Shown here: positions 30,653 to 38,883 of the stretch, piece by piece
Position numbering within the stretch: position 1 is the first letter of the stretch
How the letters are laid out: the number at the start of each line of letters is the position of its first letter
From: CAWEDP01 sp963807925
GTDB taxonomy: Bacteria > Acidobacteriota > Vicinamibacteria > Vicinamibacterales > CAVVIG01
Length of the DNA stretch: 64,000 nt
Direction: 5' to 3'
NCBI GenBank assembly: GCA_963807925.1
Contig: CAWEDP010000002.1
Span: 2,356,001 to 2,420,000 of the forward strand
Made by a program: the position numbers and the translations under genes
Notes under the pieces: generated by a model
The model's input: the letters and a program-made list of their open reading frames with translations, nothing else
The model's database searches: none
Told to the model about the DNA's origin: nothing

Positions 30653-30788
30653 GAGGACACCCGTCCATGCACAAAGCGGACGATTGGCACGTATGTCTGG
30701 CTGGGTGACAGAACGGCTCGGACCGTCTTCCGCCCCTTCGCCTCCCCCAGCGGCGGGAGGCGGCCCCTGGGCCGCAAAAACGGTCGTC

Positions 30789-30817
30789 AGTCTAACAAGG
30801 CCTATCTATTGTGGCAA
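30789..30817 (-). promoter_or_regulatory. Sigma-70-type promoter of smc (TTGCCA-17-TAGACT)
   Basis: On the minus strand TTGCCA (30817-30812), a 17-base spacer and TAGACT (30794-30789) form a good promoter. The start would be near 30782, giving about 130 bases of leader. That leader contains a GC palindrome at 30760-30775 (GCGGCCCCTGGGCCGC) with T5 before it on the transcript strand, so it does not look like a terminator. Confidence 0.6.
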
Positions 30818-30857
30818 GATCAAAGCACCACCCTATTCATTGTGGTCGCTTGACCAA

Positions 30858-32483
30858 CTAGTGAGCTTTCGAGCGATTGGTGGTGGAGCGCGACAGCTCG
30901 GTCAGCTTGACCGCCTCGCCGAACATCGCCAGGGCGACCTGCGCCTGCGGATCGGTCGCGAGCAGATGGCGCTGCGCGTCAGCGACCCCGAACACCGACT
31001 CGTCGATCCGGAACCGAAGCATCGATCGAATGAACACTTCGTCGGTCTTGAAGCCGTCCTCGTCGATCTTCACCTGGTCGGCCTTGAGCTGATCGCGAAA
31101 GTCGGCCACCATCGCATCGTCGACCACGAAGTTCGGCTTCACGATCGTGCGTCCGGTGGGCGCCTGCGCGATACGCGTGTCGCCGTCGGCATTGAACTTC
31201 TGGGCGTACCGCTCGAATTCCTGTCGGTTGTACAGCAACCGCGCGAACCGCCCGGGATTGAAGCCCTCGATCGGACCGGCGATGCGCCGGTCAGGATCGA
31301 TGCCGCCGCCGCTGTACACCGGCCGTCCGGCGTCGGTGTGCTTGAGGTCGTTCGGATTGTGCGGCCGCTCCACGTCCTGATCCTTGAGCGAGTAGCTCGA
31401 GTACTCGTCGAAGGTGGCGTCCCACGGTCGCTGGATGAGCCGCCCGCTCGGCGTGTAGTAGTGGGCCGTCGTCAGCGCCAGGCCGGCGCCGCCGCTCACC
31501 TTGTAGATCGACTGGACGAGCGCCTTGCCGAACGTCGTTTCCCCCACGATGTACGCGCGATCGTGGTCCTGCAGCGCGCCGGTGACGATCTCCGACGCGC
31601 TCGCGCTGCCGCGGTTGGCGATCATCACGATGGGGATGTCGTCGAACTCGCCGTCCTCGGTGGCGCGGTAGTCCTGATCGGAATTCTGCACCCGACCGCG
31701 CGTGTACACGATCATGCGGCCCTTCGGGAGGAACTCGTTCGCCACCTTGATCGCCTGATCGAGCGGGCCGCCCGGGTTGCCGCGAATGTCGAACAGCAGG
31801 CGCTTCATGCCCTTGGTGTGGAGCTGGCGGAGCGCGGCCTTGAGGTCGCGATCGGTGTTCTCGCCGAAGTCCTGCATCCGCACGTAGCCCGTCGTGTCGT
31901 CGACCATGAAGGCCGAGGTGACCGTCGGGATGGTCACCTCGTCGCGCATGAGCGCGATTGGAATCGGCTGATCGTATCCGCGGCGGCGAATCTCGATGTT
32001 GACGCGGGTGCCCTTCGCGCCGCGAAGCTTGTTCATCGCCTGATCGTTGGTCCACCCTTTCGCGTCGTCGCCCTGGATGCGCGAGATGATGTCGCCCTGT
32101 CGAATGCCGGCCTTGGACGCCGGCGATCCCTCGAACACACGCGTGGCGGTGATGTTGCCGTCGAGGCTGACGATCTGGATGCCGATGCCGTAGTACCGCC
32201 CTTCCTGCCGCTCGCGCATGCGCGCGTACTCGATGGGCGAGAAGAAGCTCGAATGCGGGTCGAGCGTGCCGAGCATGCCGCGAATCGCGCCGTAGACCAG
32301 ATTGTCCGATTCGGTCTTCTCGACGTAGTTCGCCTCGATCGCGCTCAGCGCGGCGGTGAAGGCTTTGTAGTGCTCGGGAATCTGGTCGTCGACGGCCAAC
32401 GCGCTGCGGCCGAAGAACCCTCCGACCAGCGCCGACACGAGAATCGCGAACACGACGGCGGACACAGGACGGTAGCGTCGCAT
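30858..32483 (-). CDS. S41 family C-terminal processing protease (CtpA-like)
   Basis: A 541-residue periplasmic serine protease with a Ser-Lys dyad. A signal/anchor segment (about 8-30) is followed by a helical region with GAIRGMLGTLDPHSSFF, a PDZ domain (about 88-170, YYGIGIQIVSLDGNITATRVFEGSPASKAGIRQGD) and the protease core with DIRGNPGG, NRGSASASEIV (nucleophilic Ser, about 290-298) and GETTFGKALVQ (catalytic Lys). A C-terminal extension of about 150 residues follows. It is divergent from tatA with its own promoter, whose -10 nearly abuts the ATG. Confidence 0.93.
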   Translation of the reverse strand: MRRYRPVSAVVFAILVSALVGGFFGRSALAVDDQIPEHYKAFTAALSAIEANYVEKTESDNLVYGAIRGMLGTLDPHSSFFSPIEYARMRERQEGRYYGIGIQIVSLDGNITATRVFEGSPASKAGIRQGDIISRIQGDDAKGWTNDQAMNKLRGAKGTRVNIEIRRRGYDQPIPIALMRDEVTIPTVTSAFMVDDTTGYVRMQDFGENTDRDLKAALRQLHTKGMKRLLFDIRGNPGGPLDQAIKVANEFLPKGRMIVYTRGRVQNSDQDYRATEDGEFDDIPIVMIANRGSASASEIVTGALQDHDRAYIVGETTFGKALVQSIYKVSGGAGLALTTAHYYTPSGRLIQRPWDATFDEYSSYSLKDQDVERPHNPNDLKHTDAGRPVYSGGGIDPDRRIAGPIEGFNPGRFARLLYNRQEFERYAQKFNADGDTRIAQAPTGRTIVKPNFVVDDAMVADFRDQLKADQVKIDEDGFKTDEVFIRSMLRFRIDESVFGVADAQRHLLATDPQAQVALAMFGEAVKLTELSRSTTNRSKAH

Positions 32484-32492
32484 ATGTCTGGC

Positions 32493-32521
32493 ATCCTAGC
32501 AGATAAGTTCCTTAGGGGCAA
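32493..32521 (-). promoter_or_regulatory. Promoter of the S41 protease (TTGCCC-17-TAGGAT), near-leaderless
   Basis: Minus-strand TTGCCC (32521-32516), a 17-base spacer and TAGGAT (32498-32493) lie so that the -10 ends nine bases before the ATG at 32483. The predicted 5' leader is about two bases and lacks a Shine-Dalgarno site. Confidence 0.55.
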
Positions 32522-32553
32522 CGAGTTCTGGACAATCCGGCGGACGGATCTCC

Positions 32554-32583
32554 TTGACCGACCGGAGGCCCGGTTCCTATAAT
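32554..32583 (+). promoter_or_regulatory. Promoter of tatA-tatC (TTGACC-18-TATAAT)
   Basis: TTGACC at 32554-32559 and a perfect TATAAT at 32578-32583 are 18 bases apart. The transcript start near 32590 gives a leader of about 39 bases that includes CAGGAG before tatA, a conventional arrangement that contrasts with the leaderless genes nearby. Confidence 0.7.
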
Positions 32584-32628
32584 GGCTGGACACGGCCGTC
32601 CGTCACTGCTGAACGTCAGGAGCACATC

Positions 32629-32916
32629 ATGCTGGGTTCGATCGGGATGCCCGAGCTGATCATCATCTTCGTCATCGCGCTGATCATCTTCGGCCCCCGC
32701 AAGCTGCCGGAGCTGGGCCGTTCGCTCGGGAAGAGCCTCGCCGAGTTCAAGCGCGCGTCCAACGAGCTGCGCAGCACGCTCGAGGAAGAGATCCGCGTCG
32801 AGGAACAGCGCACCAAGACCGAGCCGCCGCCCGCCAATCCCGTCCAGGAGCACATCGAAGCGCCGGTGGGGGTGAGCACGCCAGGAAAGGTCGATCAAAT
32901 CGACAAGAGCGCGTAA
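32629..32916 (+). CDS. tatA: Sec-independent translocase subunit TatA/TatB
   Basis: A 95-residue Tat component. A single N-terminal membrane helix (about 5-20, PELIIIFVIALIIFG) is followed by the FGP hinge and the amphipathic helix PRKLPELGRSLGKSLAEFKRA, then a charged, probably disordered tail. With tatC directly downstream and no second tatA/tatB gene, it may serve as a combined TatA/B. ATG 32629 has CAGGAG upstream; extending to 32554 would run into the promoter. Confidence 0.92.
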   Translation: MLGSIGMPELIIIFVIALIIFGPRKLPELGRSLGKSLAEFKRASNELRSTLEEEIRVEEQRTKTEPPPANPVQEHIEAPVGVSTPGKVDQIDKSA

Positions 32917-33717
32917 TTGGCTCTGGTGCCGTTTCCAGGCGGACAAACCGGTTCCGCCGCGCACGCCCTTCCGCCCGACGACGAGGAAGAACATGCCCTG
33001 GGCGGGCAGATGTCGTTTCTGGAGCACCTCGACGAGCTCCGGAAGCGCATCGTGCATGCGTTGCTCGCGATTGCCGTCGGGATTCTCGCCGCGTTCTTCT
33101 TCATCGACCGGATCTCGGCCTTCCTCCTCGGACCGACGCGCCGCGTGCTGCCGCCCGGCAGCAAGATGATCTACACGCAGCCGGGCGAGGCCTTTTCCTT
33201 CGACGTCCAGATCGCGCTCATCGCCGGCGTCGTGCTCGCCTCGCCGATCATCGCCTACGAAGTCTGGATGTTCATCGCGCCGGGCCTCTACGCGAACGAA
33301 AAGCGGCTCGCGATTCCCTTCGTCGCCCTGTCGACGCTCGGGTTCATCGCGGGCGCCCTCTTCAATCACTACGTCGTCTTCGTGTGGATGATGACGTTCT
33401 TCGGCAGCTTCAACACGCCCGACCTTCAGTTCCTGCCCCGGCTCGACGACGTGTTCGACCTGTACACGAAGATGCTGCTCGGCATGGGCGCCGTCTTTCA
33501 GATGCCGACGCTCATCTACTTCCTCGCCCGGATGAAGCTCGTCACCTGGCGCTTCCTGCTCAGAAGCTTCAAGTACGCGATTCTTGTCATCTTCGTCGTG
33601 GCCGCCGTGATCACGCCGACCGGCGACATGGTCACACAGACCATCTTCGCCGCCCCGATGGTCGGCCTCTACATCCTCGGGATCCTCATCGCCTGGCTCG
33701 TGGGGCCAAAAAGTTAG
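32917..33717 (+). CDS. tatC: Sec-independent translocase subunit TatC
   Basis: Up to 266 residues with six membrane helices. MSFLEHLDELRKRIVHALLAI is the conserved TatC N-terminus, and FSFDVQIALIAGVVLASPIIAYEVWMFIAPGLYANEKR is the family core. Together with TatA it exports folded proteins with twin-arginine signals. The start is uncertain: TTG 32917 directly follows the tatA stop and gives a 30-residue acidic leader, whereas ATG at about 33010 starts at MSFLEH, where most family members start. Confidence 0.93.
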   Translation: MALVPFPGGQTGSAAHALPPDDEEEHALGGQMSFLEHLDELRKRIVHALLAIAVGILAAFFFIDRISAFLLGPTRRVLPPGSKMIYTQPGEAFSFDVQIALIAGVVLASPIIAYEVWMFIAPGLYANEKRLAIPFVALSTLGFIAGALFNHYVVFVWMMTFFGSFNTPDLQFLPRLDDVFDLYTKMLLGMGAVFQMPTLIYFLARMKLVTWRFLLRSFKYAILVIFVVAAVITPTGDMVTQTIFAAPMVGLYILGILIAWLVGPKS

Positions 33718-33735
33718 CCTCGACGCGCGCGGCGC

Positions 33736-33765
33736 GTTTGACTGCGGGTACACGCCGGTCGTACT
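33736..33765 (+). promoter_or_regulatory. Promoter of the OmpA-family gene (TTGACT-18-TACTAT)
   Basis: TTGACT (33736-33741) and TACTAT (33760-33765) are 18 bases apart, starting shortly after the tatC stop. The start near 33772 leaves a 30-base leader containing GGGAGG before the ATG at 33804. Confidence 0.55.
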
Positions 33766-33803
33766 ATTACAGTTGAGTTGCTGGACCGCGGGAGGTACAG
33801 CTT

Positions 33804-35525
33804 ATGTCACGAATGCTTCGCCAGATGGCCGTCGCAGCAGCCTGTCTGCTGTCGGCCGCGGCGGCAAGTGCGCAATCATCGAGTACGCCGGCGCCCGCCC
33901 AAACACCCCCATCGACTTCATCGAGCGATCAATCCACGCGACCTGCCACGACGACCTTCTTCGGGGACACGGGGTTGTGGTTCGTGCCGACGGGGGAAGT
34001 GCTGGGGGCGGGGAAGTGGTCGGCGAGCGGGTATCGGCGGGGCACCAACTACATCCAGGGCTATACCAACGTGGGCGACTTTGCAGGGACCTTCGCGGTG
34101 GGAGTGAAGGACCGGGCGGAGATTTTCGGGTCGTTCCTGGTGGACACGCGCATCGACCGCGACCTGCGGCCGCTGTTCGGGAGCGAGCAGGCCTTTGGGG
34201 CGTTCGTGGACCGGTATCCGCGGGTGACGCAGGGGTGGACGGGCGACAACGTGGGCGATCTGTATCTGGGGGCGAAGATCAACCTGCTGTCGGAGTATCG
34301 GCAGCAGCCGGCGGCGGTGGCGGCGCGGGTGCTGGTGAAGCTGCCGACGGGGAAGAGCGACGTGGGCACGAGCACGGGGCAGGCGGACGCGGCCTTCGAC
34401 GTGATTGTGAGCAAGGAAGCGGCGAAGGTGGCGGAGGTGGCGGCCTACGCGGGGTGGGAGGTGCGGGGGAGCCCGGACGGGTTCACGCTGCCGACCGGGG
34501 CGTTCCGGTGGGGGGCGGGGACGGCGTTTCCCTCGCGCAGTCCGGTGCGGCTGAATCTGGAGCTGAACGGGGTGGTGCCGTCGAGCGGGACGGCGACGAC
34601 GAGCACGGTCCTCATGGGCGGCGACGGGAGCGTGTCGCCGCTGACGGCGACGACCGAGAAGCTGACGCGGGCGACGGCGGCGGTGACGTTCCAGGCGCCG
34701 AAGGGGTTTTTCGTGGGCGGCGGCGTGAGCTGGAACGTGCCGCGGGAGACGCGGCTGGCCGACCGGCGGGACGCCGACGACGATCCGTTTGCGGACTACG
34801 TGGATTGGCAGGTGCGGGTGGGGTATCACCCGGGGGTGCGCGTCTACGTGCCGCCGCCGCCGCCCCCGCCGCCGCCCCCGGCCCCGGCGCCGGCGCCGCC
34901 GCCGACGCACAATCTGGCAGTGAAGGCGGACTGCAATCCGTGCACGGTGCAGGTGGGGCAGACGGCGACGGTGACGGCGACGGTGATGGATTCGATCGGC
35001 TGCGCGGTGACGTATCGGTGGAGCGCGCCGACGGGGACCTTCGCCAACGCGGCGCAGCGGCAGACCATCTGGACGGCGCCGCAGCAGGAAGGGGGGGTGC
35101 CGGTGACGGTGACGGTCACCTGTCCGAGCGACAACAAGACGGCCGCCGACACGGTGACGATCCAGGTGATGCGGCCGCCGGTGCGGACCTACACGTTCGA
35201 GGACGTGCACTTCGACTTCGATCGGTATTCGCTGCGGCCGGAAGCGACCCGCGTGCTCGATGAAGCGGTGACGGCGATGCAGCAGGACCCGATGCTGCGG
35301 CTGACGATCGAAGGGCACACGTGCAACATCGGGACGGCGGAATACAACCTGGCACTGGGCGAACGGCGGGCGACCTCGGTCCGCGACTACCTGGTGAGCC
35401 GCGGCATCGGCGCCGACCGGCTGCAGACCATCAGCTACGGCGAGGAGCGGCCCAAATACGACAACAGCCGCGAGGAGACGCGCCGCCTCAATCGCCGCGC
35501 CGCCATGGTCGTCCGGCTCCAGTAG
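33804..35525 (+). CDS. OmpA-family outer-membrane protein with beta domain and Ig-like region
   Basis: A 573-residue envelope protein. Signal peptide about 1-23 (AAAASAQ), a Ser/Thr/Pro-rich stretch, then a beta-rich domain (about 48-350) likely to form an outer-membrane barrel. A ten-proline run (about 352-361) with Ala/Pro repeats leads to an Ig/PKD-like segment with four Cys (about 375-455) and an OmpA C-terminal peptidoglycan-binding domain (about 465-573, VHFDFDRYSLRPEA, IEGHT, ERRATSVRDYL, SYGEERP). Codon use shifts sharply between about 33960 and 35300: third positions become mostly G, unlike neighbours. It has its own promoter and strong ribosome site. Confidence 0.88.
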   Translation: MSRMLRQMAVAAACLLSAAAASAQSSSTPAPAQTPPSTSSSDQSTRPATTTFFGDTGLWFVPTGEVLGAGKWSASGYRRGTNYIQGYTNVGDFAGTFAVGVKDRAEIFGSFLVDTRIDRDLRPLFGSEQAFGAFVDRYPRVTQGWTGDNVGDLYLGAKINLLSEYRQQPAAVAARVLVKLPTGKSDVGTSTGQADAAFDVIVSKEAAKVAEVAAYAGWEVRGSPDGFTLPTGAFRWGAGTAFPSRSPVRLNLELNGVVPSSGTATTSTVLMGGDGSVSPLTATTEKLTRATAAVTFQAPKGFFVGGGVSWNVPRETRLADRRDADDDPFADYVDWQVRVGYHPGVRVYVPPPPPPPPPPAPAPAPPPTHNLAVKADCNPCTVQVGQTATVTATVMDSIGCAVTYRWSAPTGTFANAAQRQTIWTAPQQEGGVPVTVTVTCPSDNKTAADTVTIQVMRPPVRTYTFEDVHFDFDRYSLRPEATRVLDEAVTAMQQDPMLRLTIEGHTCNIGTAEYNLALGERRATSVRDYLVSRGIGADRLQTISYGEERPKYDNSREETRRLNRRAAMVVRLQ

Positions 35526-35558
35526 ACAGCCGACGCACCTCAGTCCCTCAGTCGATCG

Positions 35559-35602
35559 AACGGAAACGGCCGGATGCGCTGCCGCATCCGGCCGTTTCCG
35601 TT
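35559..35602. terminator. 20-bp perfect stem between the OmpA-family gene and proS
   Basis: Bases 35559-35578 and 35583-35602 are exact reverse complements around the loop CTGC. The plus strand continues TTTCTG. It sits 33 bases after the OmpA-family stop and six bases beyond the inferred proS stop on the other strand, so it is well placed as a bidirectional terminator for two convergent genes. Confidence 0.75.
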
Positions 35603-35608
35603 TCTGAG

Positions 35609-37136
35609 TCAGCACGTCGAGCCCGGCTCCGGCGCCCGACCGGCCGGAGACGTGATGTGCGCGGTGCCCGGGGCCGGCCTGTTGGCGTCGGTCCGCTTTA
35701 GCGAACCACGCGTCCACCTCGGCGGGCGCGTCGCAGCGCACACAGCCGCCGGTCGGAACCGTCGCGGCGGGAATCGTGCGAATCGTGGCCTGCGTGTCGT
35801 CCTTGATCTGCGCCTCGCACTCGGCCGATCCGCACCACGGCGCGATCACGAACCCGGGACGTCCCTGCATGGCGGCCTTGAACGCCTCGTACGAGTCGAC
35901 GCGCTGGGTGTGCTCGTCGCGGAACCGGACGGCGCGATCCAGCAGATTGCGCTGGATGTCGTCGAGCATCGCGGCGACCCGCGTCCCAAGGCCTTCCATC
36001 GGCACGCCGGCTTTCTCCCGCGTGTCGCGGCGGGCAGTCAGCACCTGCGCCTTGTCGATGTCCTTCGGCCCGATCTCGATGCGCAGCGGCACACCGCGCA
36101 TTTCCCATTCCGAGAACTTCCAGCCGGGACGCTCGTCGCGCTCGTCCAAGGTCACGCGAATGCCCGCCGCGACGAGTTGCGCCTGAATCTCTTTCGCCTT
36201 CGGAAGGACCGTCTCCCGCCAGTTGTCGCGCCCGATGGGCACGATCACAACCTGGTACGGCGCGACGCGCGGCGGAAGCACCAGCCCGCTGTCGTCGCCG
36301 TGCACCATGATGACGGCCCCGATGAGGCGCGTCGTGACGCCCCAGGAGGTGCCCCAGACATGCTGCACCGACTTGTCGCGCGCCTGGAACGTGATATCGA
36401 ACGCCCTGGCAAAGTTCTGCCCCAGGTTGTGCGACGTCCCCGCCTGCAGCGCGCGGCCGTCGCCCATCAGCGCCTCGATGGAATAGGTGCGCAGCGCGCC
36501 GGCGAACTTTTCGCTCTCGCTCTTCCGTCCCTTGACGACCGGGACCGCCAGCTCGGTCGCGAGCGTCTCGGCGTACAGGTCGAGGATCTTCAGCGTTTCC
36601 TCTTCCGCTTCGGCTTCCGTTTCGTGCGCGGTGTGCCCTTCCTGCCAGAGGAACTCGGTGGTGCGCAGGAACGGGCGCGTCACCTTCTCCCAGCGCACGA
36701 TATTGGCCCACTGGTTGATGAGGATCGGCAGATCGCGCCACGACTGGACCCACTTGGCGTACATGGTGCCGATGATGGCTTCAGAGGTCGGCCGGACGAC
36801 GAGCTTCTCCTCCAGCTCCTCGCCGCCGCCGTGCGTGACGTACGCGACCTGCGGCGCAAACCCCTCGACGTGCTCCGCCTCGCGCTTGAGGAGGCTCTCG
36901 GGAATGAACAGCGGAAAGTACGCGTTCACGTGACCGGCAGCCTTGATCCGATCGTCCAGGGCCCGCTGCAGCAGCTCCCAGATGGCGTAGCCGTAGGGCC
37001 GGATCACCATGCATCCTTTGACCGGCGAGTAGTCGGCCAACTCCGCCCGGCGCACGACATCCAGGTACCAGCGCGAGAAATCCTGCGAGCGCGGCGTGAT
37101 TTCCGTGACGAACGATTCCTCGGGTTTCTTCACCAT
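35609..37136 (-). CDS. proS: Prolyl-tRNA synthetase (archaeal/eukaryotic-type), with 3'-end frameshift
   Basis: Class II synthetase of the ProRS type 3 form. EEFVTEITPRSQDFSRWY-like start, class II motif 2 RTTEFLWQEGHTAHETEAEAEEE, FQARDKSVQHVWGTSWG (motif 3 region), an anticodon-binding domain and a C-terminal zinc-type region with WCGSAEC and CVRC. The frame reads through AEVDAWFAKA (ending about 35695) and then has no stop until 33918, antisense to the OmpA-family gene. If one base is skipped near 35692-35700, the frame gives GC3-rich codons and a TGA at 35611-35609, right before the terminator; the span then codes for 508 residues, the normal size. It lies downstream of nadB. Confidence 0.88.
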
Positions 37137-37256
37137 CGGAGCAGCGATCCTCGAACGGCTCGTGGTCCGGCCGACGCCGGAGCGTGCCCTCGTGACGGAT
37201 CCGGCTGGAGCCGAACACAACCGGAGCACTCCCGTCTCAATTGAAAGCGGAACACA

Positions 37257-38843
37257 TCATTGTAGCGGGTCGGTGGAACCAGCGGCAGGGCCCCGATCGA
37301 CCAGGTGCACGCGCCAGTGCCGATCATCCCGCAGCGGGAAATCGGCGCGGAAATGGCCGCCCCGGCTCTCCTCGCGCCGGAGCGCCGCCCGCGCCATCAG
37401 CCGTGCGACCGTGGCCAGATTGGACCGCCGCCACGCCGCCTCGGTCGGCGCGTGCCGGACGGCGCGTCGCGCGGCGACATACTGGCTGTCGAGGCGCAGG
37501 ATCGCGCCTTCCAGATCCTCGCGCGTGCGAAAGACGCCCACCGCCCGCCACATCAGATCCCGGATCGCCGCCGTCTCGAGGTCTGTCGCGGGCTCTCCTC
37601 CGCTGCTGTCGACGCGTTGCGGCGCGGTTTCGCAGCGATCCGGCTTGAGCGCCGCCGCTGCCGACGGCTGCTGCATGGCGACGGCCGCGCGCGCGCCGAA
37701 CACGAGACCTTCGAGCAGCGAATTGCTGGCCAGGCGATTGGCGCCGTGTACGCCGGTGCAGGCGACCTCGCCGGCCGCAAACAGTCCCGGGAGCGAAGTG
37801 CGCGCCCATTCATCGGTATCGACGCCGCCCATCACGTAGTGCGCCGCGGGGCCCACGGGAATCGGATCGCGCGCCAGATCCAGTCCGACACGCCGGCACA
37901 TGTCGGCGATGGTCGGAAACCGGGAGACCACGAACCGGGGATCGAGGTGCGCGAGCGTCAGGAACACCGGGCCGCCGGTCCGCGCGACCTCCTTGACGAT
38001 GCTGCGCGACACCACGTCGCGCGGTGCGAGATCGCCGCCGTCGTGATACCGCGTCATGAACGGCTCGCCGCGACCGTTCACCAGGCGGGCGCCCTCTCCT
38101 CGAAGCGCCTCGGAGATGAGAAACCGCGGCGCCTCCACGAGGTTGAGGGCCGTTGGATGGAACTGGACGAACTCGGAATCGGCCACGCGCGCACCGGCGT
38201 GGAAGGCGAGCGCGATGCCGTCGCCCGTCGCGACGGGCGGATTGGTCGTCTCGCGGAAGACCCGGCCCGCTCCGCCCGTCGCCAGCAGCGTCGCCCCGGC
38301 GCGCACCTGGCGCCGCCGGCCGGACGAATCGAAGTACCCCACGCCCTCGGCGGCTCCGTCTTCCACGAGGATCTCGGTCACCAGCGAGTGATTGATGGTC
38401 GTCACCGACGCGAGACCGGAGACGCGGTCCCAGAGCATCCGGCCGATCTCGCGGCCGGTCGCGTCGCCCGCGTGCAGCACGCGGCGCACCGAATGCGCAG
38501 CCTCGCGGCCGAGCGCGGGCCGGCCGTCCGGATCGCGGTGAAACCGGGTGCCCCACGCGATCAGCTCGCGCACGTACGCGACCCCGTCCTCGACCAGCAC
38601 GCGCACCGCCGCCTCGTCGCACAACCCGTCGCCGGCGCGCAGCGTGTCCGCCACGTGCAGCGCGATCGAATCGTCGTCGCCCACGGCGGCGGCAATGCCG
38701 CCCTGCGCGTACCCGGTGTTGCTCTCGGTCGGCTCCGCCTTGGTGAGAATGAGGACGCGGCCGGCGCCGGCCAGGCCGATCGCGGCGCGCAGTCCCGCAA
38801 TGCCGCTGCCGATGATGAGGAAATCGGTCCGATCGGTGGCCAA
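37257..38843 (-). CDS. nadB: L-aspartate oxidase
   Basis: A 528-residue FAD enzyme that oxidises aspartate to iminoaspartate in de novo NAD synthesis. The FAD-binding GSGIAGLRAA (about 12-21), ESNTGYAQGGIAAAV, the catalytic-region HPTALN and HGANRLASNSLLEGLVFG are diagnostic of NadB rather than succinate dehydrogenase. The apparent start is TTG 38843 with AGGAAG very close upstream; no better start is present before the FAD motif. nadA and nadC are not in the window. proS follows after 120 bases. Confidence 0.92.
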   Translation of the reverse strand: MATDRTDFLIIGSGIAGLRAAIGLAGAGRVLILTKAEPTESNTGYAQGGIAAAVGDDDSIALHVADTLRAGDGLCDEAAVRVLVEDGVAYVRELIAWGTRFHRDPDGRPALGREAAHSVRRVLHAGDATGREIGRMLWDRVSGLASVTTINHSLVTEILVEDGAAEGVGYFDSSGRRRQVRAGATLLATGGAGRVFRETTNPPVATGDGIALAFHAGARVADSEFVQFHPTALNLVEAPRFLISEALRGEGARLVNGRGEPFMTRYHDGGDLAPRDVVSRSIVKEVARTGGPVFLTLAHLDPRFVVSRFPTIADMCRRVGLDLARDPIPVGPAAHYVMGGVDTDEWARTSLPGLFAAGEVACTGVHGANRLASNSLLEGLVFGARAAVAMQQPSAAAALKPDRCETAPQRVDSSGGEPATDLETAAIRDLMWRAVGVFRTREDLEGAILRLDSQYVAARRAVRHAPTEAAWRRSNLATVARLMARAALRREESRGGHFRADFPLRDDRHWRVHLVDRGPAAGSTDPLQ

Positions 38844-38854
38844 AACTTCCTGAA

Positions 38855-38864
38855 TGTTATCCTA
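38855..38864. promoter_or_regulatory. Overlapping divergent -10 elements of aroB and nadB
   Basis: On the plus strand TGT-TATCCT (38855-38863) is an extended -10 for aroB; on the minus strand TAGGAT (38864-38859) is a -10-like hexamer for nadB. They use nearly the same base pairs. Predicted leaders are about 13 bases (aroB) and 8 bases (nadB). Confidence 0.4.
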
Positions 38865-38883
38865 GTCGGACCGCTCACCGGCG

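Noticed and set aside
30760..30775. GCGGCCCCTGGGCCGC palindrome as a terminator
   Set aside because: The T-run lies upstream of the stem on the smc transcript strand, and an A-run follows on the other, so it fits an intrinsic terminator in neither direction for the genes present.
29234..30853. A 539-codon plus-strand frame inside smc
   Set aside because: Antisense shadow of a coiled-coil gene rich in GAG/GCG codons; no start signal or domain.
34850..34910. CCG/CCC repeat as a DNA repeat element
   Set aside because: It encodes the poly-Pro/Ala linker of the OmpA-family protein; a protein low-complexity region rather than a mobile or CRISPR repeat.
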